NCBI GenBank assembly: GCA_016706225.1
Contig: JADJKB010000005.1
Location: 248,001 to 312,000 of the forward strand
Length of the DNA: 64,000 bases
Reading direction: 5' to 3'
Source of the DNA: Myxococcales bacterium
GTDB lineage: Bacteria > Myxococcota_A > Polyangia > Polyangiales > Polyangiaceae
The notes under the pieces are model-generated. The model saw nothing but the letters and a program-made list of their open reading frames with translations. It had not been told where the DNA came from and ran no database searches. Below are positions 17,404 through 25,228 of the stretch, one piece after another (position 1 is the first letter of the stretch; each line of letters starts with the position of its first letter). The translations under genes were made by a program, and so were the position numbers.

Positions 17404-17766
17404 ATGGCCAAAGACGAAAAACTCGAGAAACGATCCGACCGACCAACGCTCGCTCCACGCGTCGACGTATTTGAAAACGACCGCGAGATCCTGCTGCTCG
17501 CGGATCTACCCGGCGTGTCGAGAGAAGCACTGACGATCCAGGCCGATGGCGACGTGCTGTCGTTGGACGCCCGGCGCACCGGCGCGCCTGCCGGTGCCCT
17601 GGTTGCCGCGGAGTACAAACCGGTGGACTTCAAGCGGACCTTTGCCATCCCGCCCGCGGTCGATCGTGAGCGAATCGAGGCAAAGCTCGAAGCCGGTGTG
17701 CTGTGGCTGCATCTACCGAAGCGCGCCGCGCTGACGCCGCGCAAGGTCCCGGTGCGGGTGGCGTGA
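17404..17766 (+). CDS. Second, shorter Hsp20-family protein
   Basis: The 120-residue protein is mostly alpha-crystallin domain: PRVDVFENDREILLLADLPG, a short loop, and LEAGVLWLHLPKRAA near the C-terminus. Compared with the upstream copy, the N-terminal arm is very short and charged (MAKDEKLEKRSDRP). GAGGAG lies upstream of the ATG. It probably co-assembles with or modifies the first Hsp20. The C-terminal IxI-type motif is not clear. A decayed HtrA fragment begins about 50 bp after its stop. Confidence 0.92.
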   Translation: MAKDEKLEKRSDRPTLAPRVDVFENDREILLLADLPGVSREALTIQADGDVLSLDARRTGAPAGALVAAEYKPVDFKRTFAIPPAVDRERIEAKLEAGVLWLHLPKRAALTPRKVPVRVA

Positions 17767-17815
17767 CAGGGCGGCGGCTTGCGGGGAATGTCTCCCCCAC
17801 CGCGCTTGTTCCACC

Positions 17816-18191
17816 GGCCAATTTCGCGACGGCAAGGCCGTCACGCTGCAGGCTGCCCTCGATGAGCAACCCTCCGACGTGCGGCGTGCCTTTGCGCCGG
17901 CCAAGGCCGACGCTCTGGACGGCCTGACCCTCGGGGAAATCACGCCGGGAGCTCGAGGCAAGTTGCGGCTGCCTGACGGCCTGCGAGCGGGCGCGCTGGT
18001 GGTCGAAGTGGAGCCTGGCGGCGCCGCGGCGCGCTCGGGGATGCGCGCGTCGGACGTCGTGCTCGAGGTGAACCGGGAAAAGCTCGCGGGAGTCGAGCGT
18101 TTCCCTCAGGCCTATCCAAAAGGCCCGAGGGCCGACTCTGCTGCTCATCTTCCGGGAAGGAGCCACGCTTTTCCTGGTGGTTCGCCGCTGA
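17816..18191 (+). pseudogene. Decayed HtrA/DegP C-terminal PDZ fragment
   Basis: The translation begins abruptly with GQFRDGKAVTLQAAL, the end of a DegP-type first PDZ domain. It continues with LRAGALVVEVEPGGAAARSG and SDVVLEVNREKL, a second PDZ. Near 18119-18123 (AAAAGG) the frame slips. The continuation in the next frame reads LLLIFREGATLFLVVRR and then stops at 18189-18191, exactly like an HtrA C-terminus. The protease domain is absent and there is no credible start codon. This is a remnant of an htrA-type gene, interestingly next to two Hsp20 chaperones. Confidence 0.75.
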
Positions 18192-18238
18192 ACGAAACAC
18201 AAGCGAGGATAGCGGCGCCCAAGCGGGCGAGTCGGAGC

Positions 18239-18244
18239 TAGCAT
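18239..18244 (+). promoter_or_regulatory. -10 hexamer TAGCAT, leaderless start of kinase gene
   Basis: TAGCAT ends 8 nt before the ATG at 18253 and there is no Shine-Dalgarno in between. Confidence 0.45.
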
Positions 18245-18252
18245 CTGCAGTC

Positions 18253-19911
<1,659 letters not shown>

Positions 19912-19912
19912 C

Positions 19913-20698
19913 GTGGGCGAGCCGTCTCTTGCCGTGCAGGGTCCGACGGCTGATGACATTTCGCGCGACTCGGTCTGGCTGCGAGCCGGATTTGGTGCGG
20001 TGTGGTTTCTGACGGGAGTGCTCGTCGTACACCCGCTCTACCGCTCCGTCGGCGCGAGCTATCTTGGCCGACTGGGGCTGCCCGCCTGGCTGATGCCCGT
20101 CACGTGTGCGTTCGAAGTGGCATTGGCGGTCTGGGTCGTGCTGCGGCGTCCGTCGCCGCTCTTGACGCTGTTGCAGCTGTCGATGGTGGCCAGCTTCACG
20201 CTGATCCTTGCGTTCAGCGAGCCGCGACTCTTGATCAGTCCGTTCGGCATGCTCACCAAGAACCTGCCCATCCTGGCGGCGATCGCCGTGGCCTGGCTGA
20301 TCGAAAACGAGGGTTGGTCGGCTCGCGCCCGCTGGCTGCTCCGCGCCGGCATGGCGGCGGTCTGGCTGACGGAAGGACTGGTCCCGAAGATCTTGTTCCA
20401 GCAGCGCGAAGAGCTGTGGATCGTCGAGCACACCGGGCTTGCGTTCGGTCGTCCGGCGACGGTGCTCGCTGTGATCGGCGCCATCCAGCTCGCATCGGGT
20501 GTGCTTGCGCTGGTGCTCGAGGGCAAGGCGCTGCGCTGGGTGCTGGGCGCGCAGATCGCGGGGCTCGTGCTCTTGCCGCTCGTGGTTTCGTGGTTCGTCC
20601 CCTGGCTCTGGTTCCACCCGTTCGGGCCGTTCACGAAAAACCTGGCCGTGATCTGCGGAACCGTAGTCGTATACCGCCGATGTTCGTCTTGGTCCTGA
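19913..20698 (+). CDS. DoxX-like integral membrane protein
   Basis: The 261-residue protein has two similar halves of four hydrophobic helices each. Each half contains a PFG motif followed by TKNLP or TKNLA (SPFGMLTKNLPILAAI; HPFGPFTKNLAVICG), which points to an internal duplication. The overall pattern matches DoxX-like proteins. Biochemical function is unknown. The start is GTG at 19913, one base after the kinase stop. The end overlaps the following membrane gene by 19 nt. Confidence 0.75.
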   Translation: MGEPSLAVQGPTADDISRDSVWLRAGFGAVWFLTGVLVVHPLYRSVGASYLGRLGLPAWLMPVTCAFEVALAVWVVLRRPSPLLTLLQLSMVASFTLILAFSEPRLLISPFGMLTKNLPILAAIAVAWLIENEGWSARARWLLRAGMAAVWLTEGLVPKILFQQREELWIVEHTGLAFGRPATVLAVIGAIQLASGVLALVLEGKALRWVLGAQIAGLVLLPLVVSWFVPWLWFHPFGPFTKNLAVICGTVVVYRRCSSWS

Positions 20699-21150
20699 AG
20701 ACGATTCACGTGCTGGGCGCGGTGCTGTTCCTGGGTACCGGAGCTGGCAGCGCGTACTACAAGCTGCGGGCGAACGCCTCGAAGGAGGTTGCGGTCATTG
20801 CGTGGTGCGACGCCGAGGTCGTGCGCGCCGACTGGTGGTTCACGGTGCCGTCCGGCGTGTTGATGCCGGTGACGGGGCTGTGGTTGGTGGAGCTGTACCG
20901 CCTGCCGCTGGCGACGCCGTGGGTGTGGCAGGCGCTCGCGGGTTACACCATCGCCGGACTCACGTGGTTACCCGCGGCCTTCATGCAGGTGCGCATGAAG
21001 CGGCTGTCCGCGGTGGCAAAGCGCGACGCGACCCCGCTGCCTCCCGCCTGGCACCGAATGCAGCGCGCCTGGGCCATGCTCGGTGTGCCGTCCTTCGGGG
21101 CTACGATGGCGGTCGTGTGGATGATGGTCTCGAAACAGGCTGTGCTCTGA
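20680..21150 (+). CDS. DUF2269-type membrane protein
   Basis: The 156-residue protein has four predicted helices. It opens with KTIHVLGAVLFLGTGAGSAYY, the signature of DUF2269 proteins, in which a conserved His sits in the first helix. WWFTVPSGVLMPVTGLWL and GYTIAGLTWLPAAF form later helices. It overlaps the DoxX-like gene by 19 nt, so translation is coupled. The function of the family is not established. Linkage of DoxX-like and DUF2269 proteins suggests one membrane complex. Confidence 0.8.
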   Translation: MFVLVLKTIHVLGAVLFLGTGAGSAYYKLRANASKEVAVIAWCDAEVVRADWWFTVPSGVLMPVTGLWLVELYRLPLATPWVWQALAGYTIAGLTWLPAAFMQVRMKRLSAVAKRDATPLPPAWHRMQRAWAMLGVPSFGATMAVVWMMVSKQAVL

Positions 21151-21276
21151 GGCACGCACCGCGAGGCATGAGCCGTCGGTCCCGCGGTCCCCGGGGAGGG
21201 TGCCCGAGGTGGCTGGCTGCCCAAAATTTTCCCTGCGGCGCGCAAGCTCGGCTCGGGTGGGTGTCAGGGGATCACC

Positions 21277-22257
21277 ATGGTCATGTGCAAAGCTGCGCCC
21301 GCAGTCCTCGTCTTCGTCGCCCTCGGGAGCGCCGCCTGCGCCAATGAAACGGGGCTCGGGGCGGGCGGCGCGGGCGACGCCGGCGGCAGCGGCGGCGCGG
21401 TCGTCACCGGCGGCAGTGGCGGTGGCTCGGGGTCCAGCGTCGGCAGCGGTGGCGAGGCGAGCTGTCCGAAAGGCCCCGGCTACGATCCGGTCGGGGCCCC
21501 ACAACTGATCACCCAGCTCACCGCCAGGCTCTTTGACCAGTCAGGTGCCCCTGCTCCGAATGTTCCCGTGTTGGTGTGCGGATTCGGCGCCTGCAGCAAA
21601 CCTGGCAGGACCTCGACGCAAGGCGAGGTCTGCACCTTGGACAAAGACACGGGCGTCTGCAGCCCCGGACTCTTTCCCGGGCTCGAGATCACGCGTCCGG
21701 CGTTCAAATACGGGCTTGGCATCGAGTTCGTGAAGTTCGCGCAGCCCCTGCCTTCGACCAGCACCACCTACGCCGTTGGTGACGTGACCACGGTTCGGTT
21801 GCCGGACATGTCTCAGGGCGTCGAGTTGATCCCTGGCGCATCCGCCACGAGCAGCGGAGTGACCCTCACGCTGGCGGCGGGCACAACGATGGAGTTCGAT
21901 CTGCTCGCTTTCGAGACGCCGGAGCAGCTGAGATTCCGAGCCGCCGAGGTGCCGTTGGCCAAGGCACCTCCCGCCGTAGACGAGAGCATCGGGTTCGAGA
22001 TCGTCGTGGGTACGACGCCCGTCGATACCCGGTTCTGCCCACACGCCGCGCTCAGCGTGCCGAACACCGCGGGCTGGCCTCCCGGCACCGAGGTGGAGTT
22101 CTGGGTGCACGGTGTCTCCCTCGACGAGGAGTGGGCGCCGTACGGTGGCTGGGGCAAGGTCAGCGACGGAACGGTGAGCGCCGACGGCGGTCGTGTGGTG
22201 ACGGGCGACGCTGCGGGTGTGCCGATCCTTGGTGTGTTCGGGATCAAGAAGCACTAG
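21277..22257 (+). CDS. Lipoprotein with Gly/Ser-rich linker
   Basis: The 326-residue protein has a signal peptide with a lipobox (LGSAAC, about residues 17-22). A Gly/Ser linker of about 40 residues precedes a beta-rich domain that starts with an Ig-like strand pattern (LITQLTARLFDQSGAPAPNVPVLV). Several Cys pairs (CGFGAC, CTLDKDTGVC) suggest disulfides. It is presumably tethered to the outer membrane. The linker style recurs in the lipoproteins at 44427 and 50420. AGGGGA upstream of the ATG serves as Shine-Dalgarno. No enzymatic family is recognised. Confidence 0.78.
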   Translation: MVMCKAAPAVLVFVALGSAACANETGLGAGGAGDAGGSGGAVVTGGSGGGSGSSVGSGGEASCPKGPGYDPVGAPQLITQLTARLFDQSGAPAPNVPVLVCGFGACSKPGRTSTQGEVCTLDKDTGVCSPGLFPGLEITRPAFKYGLGIEFVKFAQPLPSTSTTYAVGDVTTVRLPDMSQGVELIPGASATSSGVTLTLAAGTTMEFDLLAFETPEQLRFRAAEVPLAKAPPAVDESIGFEIVVGTTPVDTRFCPHAALSVPNTAGWPPGTEVEFWVHGVSLDEEWAPYGGWGKVSDGTVSADGGRVVTGDAAGVPILGVFGIKKH

Positions 22258-22795
22258 CGAGCTTGCGGTGCGATGACCGCCGTCGCAGGCCGAGGGAGAC
22301 ACGTCGAGCTTGACGTCGTCGTCGATGCGGTTATCCTCACCCGAAGTACTGACCAGGTGGTGACAGGCTCCCAAACCTAGATTTTCGCTAGAAAACCTCG
22401 AAAAGAACTGGTGCGCCGCGAGTCGTTTCGCGATGAGCCCCGGTCAGCCATCTGCGGCGAAAGTCGCGCGTGGCGGGAGTATCCTGAAGCCGCCGGCTCG
22501 CGCGCGAGCCACAGAGCGGGGTAGTAGGAGTGGCCCCTACGCCGGGATAGCCTCCCGGAGAGGTTCGTTCGATTCGAGCCCCCGCAACCGTGTCGTGAGC
22601 CCCGTATGGGATCACGAACCCCGTCGCGCGCCCAAGCGAGTCGCGCGCCCGCGAGCCCGGCCGCCGCCGATGCACGACGGCACGCTTGCATGTGCAGTCC
22701 TTCGTCGTGCGTCGGCTTCTCCGATGCAGCGAGGAACGCTGCCGAGGCGTTGTTGCGCCTTGGTTGGAGAAACCATCTTGAAGAAACAAAAGGAA
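22258..22795. other. Intergenic region carrying a tRNA-like cloverleaf
   Basis: This 538-bp stretch has no convincing coding sequence on the plus strand before 22796; a long minus-strand frame through it is a codon shadow. It holds a tRNA-like element at 22515-22587. Its right end (from about 22768) is unusually A-rich. No terminator with a U-tract is seen. Confidence 0.5.
22515..22587 (+). tRNA. Atypical tRNA or tRNA pseudogene, apparent anticodon AGC
   Basis: All four arms fold. Acceptor: 6 of 7 pairs, AGCGGGG with CCCCGCA (1:72 is A-A). D-stem: GTAG/CTAC. Anticodon stem: CCGGG/CCCGG, five pairs with loop ATAGCCT (U33 present). T-arm: GTTCG/CGAGC with the perfect loop TTCGATT. U8 and G18-G19 are present. 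Odd points are the apparent anticodon AGC (rare A34), C37 instead of a purine, no A14, C3:G70 instead of the alanine G3:U70, and CCG rather than CCA after the discriminator A. It could be a degenerate tRNA, a tRNA-like RNA or a genuine divergent isoacceptor. Confidence 0.6.
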
Positions 22796-23302
22796 ATGAA
22801 AAAAATGGAAACAGAATCTGAAACTTTGAACATGACGTTGGCGATACCCGCGGGCGTCACTGCGCGACCCCCGCAGCCCGAACCGGGGTCGAGCGCAGAG
22901 GAAGAAGCGCGGTCGAGCCTGGACACGTCGCGGTTGGCCGAGGAGCTGCGGACACTTCGCGCTCGCTCGCTGGCCCTGAAAGGCCGCCTCCGCCAGCGCT
23001 GGACGGAGCCCATGGGAGACGTGCAACGAGAGCTCCTGGCCGTGCAGCTCGAAACCACGGAGCGCTTGGTGCTCTTGACCTGGACCCGCGGCCGCCTGCA
23101 CGTTCGCACGATGCCCCAGCGAGACGCCGTGCAGGGTACGGACACGTTCTACTTTCGTTGCCCCGGCACACGCGCCCTGCAGCTGATCCGTTGGGACCCC
23201 AGCGACTACCGCGACCGAATCGTGCGTGCGCTCCGGCCAGTCTATGCCGCAGCGCCCAGTCATGCGGGGCGTGGCGCCGCGAGCGCCCAGGGGTCGAGAT
23301 GA
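22796..23302 (+). CDS. Hypothetical protein, operon partner of tatD
   Basis: The 168-residue soluble protein has no recognised family. It has an A-rich 5-prime end encoding MKKMETESETLN, then a Pro-rich linker, a charged helical segment (SRLAEELRTLRARSLALKGRL) and a C-terminal beta-rich part (VLLTWTRGRLHVRTM). The start is uncertain: ATG at 22796 and 22805 are both possible, and AAGGA lies upstream. Its stop overlaps the tatD ATG as ATGA, so the two are translationally coupled. The low GC of the first 70 bp is unlike the rest of the window. Confidence 0.6.
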   Translation: MKKMETESETLNMTLAIPAGVTARPPQPEPGSSAEEEARSSLDTSRLAEELRTLRARSLALKGRLRQRWTEPMGDVQRELLAVQLETTERLVLLTWTRGRLHVRTMPQRDAVQGTDTFYFRCPGTRALQLIRWDPSDYRDRIVRALRPVYAAAPSHAGRGAASAQGSR

Positions 23303-24147
23303 GCACCACGCACGTCTCACCGTTGATCGACATCGGCGTGAACCTCGGTCACCGGAGCTTCGCTCGCGATCGGTCGGCCGTCCTGGCTCGAGCCCGCGCT
23401 GCGGGCGTCGTGCAACAGGTCGTGACGGGAACGAGCACGGAGGGCAGCCGCTCCGCCGTCGGGCTCGCACGGGAGCATCCGGGTTTGCTGTTCGCGACGG
23501 CTGGTATCCACCCCCACTCTGCGAGTGAGCTGAATGCGTCGTCCATCGCGACGCTGCGGGAGCTCCGAGAGCGCGAGGCCTCCCCGGTGGTCGCGATTGG
23601 AGAGTGCGGGCTCGACTATGACCGCGACTTCTCCCCGCGCCCCGTGCAGCGAAGGTGTTTTGCGGCGCAGCTGGCCCTGGCCGCGGAGCTCGCGCTGCCG
23701 GTGTTCCTGCACGAGCGGGAGGCCCACGAGGACTTTGCTGCGATCTTGCGCGAGCACCGCGCCTCACTGACCGGCGCGGTGCTGCATTGTTTCACCGGTG
23801 GCCGCGCTCAGCTCGGTGCGTACCTGGAGCTCGGCTGCCACATTGGCATCACCGGTTGGATTGCCGACGAACGTCGCGGAGCTGCGCTGAGAGAAACGGT
23901 CCCGGCGATCCCGGCGGGGCGTTTGATGCTGGAGACCGACGCCCCCTTCCTCTTGCCGCGGAGCGCACCGAAGAGTGTGGGACGTCGCAATGAGCCAGCC
24001 TTCTTGCCGCTGGTCCTCGCAGCGGTGGCAGCGGTCACCGGGCGCGACGCGCGCGAGCTCGCGCTGGACACCACGCGAACAGCGCAGCGGTTTTTCGGAC
24101 TGCCCGCTGCCACTCTCGAGATGGCGACGGCGGCGGGGGAACTCTGA
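23299..24147 (+). CDS. tatD: TatD-family metal-dependent DNase
   Basis: The 282-residue TIM-barrel hydrolase begins with LIDIGVNL, the TatD-subfamily version of the first metal motif. It continues with GIHPHS, the metal-binding Glu in IGECGLDYDRDF, HEREA, LHCFTGG and LETDAPFL. The family has 3-prime exonuclease activity on DNA and RNA with Mg, linked to DNA quality control. It is coupled to both neighbours by ATGA and TGATG overlaps. The N-terminal motif favours TatD proper over the YcfH/YabD group. Confidence 0.9.
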   Translation: MSTTHVSPLIDIGVNLGHRSFARDRSAVLARARAAGVVQQVVTGTSTEGSRSAVGLAREHPGLLFATAGIHPHSASELNASSIATLRELREREASPVVAIGECGLDYDRDFSPRPVQRRCFAAQLALAAELALPVFLHEREAHEDFAAILREHRASLTGAVLHCFTGGRAQLGAYLELGCHIGITGWIADERRGAALRETVPAIPAGRLMLETDAPFLLPRSAPKSVGRRNEPAFLPLVLAAVAAVTGRDARELALDTTRTAQRFFGLPAATLEMATAAGEL

Positions 24148-24440
24148 TGGGGTGGGCAGCGGGTCATATTTCCCGCCTCGCCGCCGGCGAGAGCGTGAGC
24201 TTTCGTCCGCGTGGTAGCAGCATGCGGGGTCGCGTCGAGGATGGCGAGCTGGTCACGGTGTGCCCGCTCGCGGCGCACGAGCTCGGAGCGGGGGACGTCG
24301 TGTTGTGTCGCGTTCGTGGCGCGGAGTACCTGCACCTGATCAAGGCGGTGCAAGGGAAGCGCTACCTGATCGGCAACAACCGCGGTGGGGTGAACGGGTG
24401 GATTGGGCGGCAGGGAATATTTGGGCTGCTGGTCCGGTAG
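24147..24440 (+). CDS. Small S24/S26 peptidase-like protein
   Basis: The 97-residue protein has the fold core shared by LexA-type and signal peptidases. A serine sits in RGSSMRGRV (about residues 22-30) at the position of the catalytic Ser-Met, followed by GDVVLCRVRG and a lysine in LHLIKAV at the position of the general base. GNNRGG then mirrors the signal-peptidase GDN box. There is no membrane helix and no DNA-binding domain. It may be a self-contained peptidase domain or a derived regulator. The start overlaps the tatD stop by one base. Confidence 0.7.
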   Translation: MGWAAGHISRLAAGESVSFRPRGSSMRGRVEDGELVTVCPLAAHELGAGDVVLCRVRGAEYLHLIKAVQGKRYLIGNNRGGVNGWIGRQGIFGLLVR

Positions 24441-24486
24441 CCGGGCGACGACGGGGGCACGGCTGGGAGCCAGGGCGCCGTCGTCC

Positions 24487-24492
24487 TATATG
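24487..24492 (+). promoter_or_regulatory. -10 hexamer TATATG before the Sec-containing CMD gene
   Basis: TATATG ends 6 nt before the ATG at 24499. This is one of the few AT-rich hexamers in the area and gives the CMD gene its own leaderless promoter. Confidence 0.5.
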
Positions 24493-24498
24493 TCGGGG

Positions 24499-25107
24499 AT
24501 GAGTTTGGTCGAAGGCGTTTCGCGCTCGCGGGCGGGCTGGTTCTTGCGGTTCGTGTACTGGGTCGCCTCGATCAAAGTTCGGGCGCGCACCGGACAGGCC
24601 AAGGTCGTCGGTCCACTGAAGGTCTTCGCACACCACACGCCGCTCCTGCTCGGCTACGGCGCCTTCGAGTCGGGCCTCGAGCGCTCCAATCGATTGCCCG
24701 CCCGATTGAAGACCTTGGCCAGCATTCGTGCCGCGACGCTGGTCGGGTGTGCATTCTGAATGGACATCGGCTCTGCCGTGGGCAGGGCACAGGGTGTCAG
24801 CGAGACCCAGCTGCTCGAGCTGGCGAACTACCGAGACAGCGATGCCTTCGATGAAACCGAACGCATGGTGCTGGAACTCGCGACCCACATGAGCGGCGCG
24901 CCCGTCAGCGTCCCGACAGCGCTTCGAGAATCCCTGCGTAAGCGCTTCGATGACGCCGAGCTCGTGGAGCTTGCGGGCTCGATTGCCTGGGAGAACTTCC
25001 GCGCACGCTTCAATCGAGCGCTGGGCATCGCCGCGGATGGATTCTGCGAGGGTGCGTTCTGCGCACTCCCCGCCAAGGCAGCCGCGCTGAACGACGAAGC
25101 AGGTTGA
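24499..25107 (+). CDS. Carboxymuconolactone decarboxylase/AhpD-family protein, putative selenoprotein (UGA = Sec87)
   Basis: The frame reads through one in-frame TGA at 24757-24759 and gives a complete 202-residue CMD-family protein. Before the TGA come TPLLLGYGAFESGLERS and IRAATLVGCAF; after it come MDIGSAVGRAQG, FDETERMVLELATHMSG and FNRALGIAADGFCEGAFC. Family members have VGCxFCxDIG here, so TGA replaces the second Cys of CxxC: C84-A-F-U87. This is the catalytic redox pair in AhpD-like proteins. A hairpin suited to a bacterial SECIS lies at 24770-24788. Without readthrough the product would lose its active site. The start is the ATG at 24499 (alternative 24490). CMD/AhpD-like selenoproteins have been described in bacterial surveys; assignment here is from sequence only. 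Confidence 0.87.
24770..24788 (+). promoter_or_regulatory. Putative bacterial SECIS hairpin of the CMD gene
   Basis: An 8-bp fully paired stem (GCTCTGCC with GGCAGGGC, one G-U) closes a three-base loop GTG. The loop G is 18 nt downstream of the TGA, within the range known for bacterial SECIS elements. The loop begins with GU, as in the E. coli formate dehydrogenase element. Confidence 0.75.
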
Positions 25108-25192
25108 CCGTGTACGCATCGGGCGCGCGCGCTGCGACCCCCCGCACACCTCGGCGCTCGCGCACAAGAGTTCCGCCGAATCCCCGCGTGAT

Positions 25193-25221
25193 TTGACCCG
25201 AGTTCACTTCATCGCTACCAC
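25193..25221 (+). promoter_or_regulatory. Promoter of the MltD-like gene
   Basis: TTGACC (25193-25198) and TACCAC (25216-25221) are separated by 17 nt. The -10 ends 7 nt before the ATG at 25229, so the mRNA would be leaderless. This is the best -35/-10 pair of that class in the window. Confidence 0.5.
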
Positions 25222-25228
25222 TCGTTCA

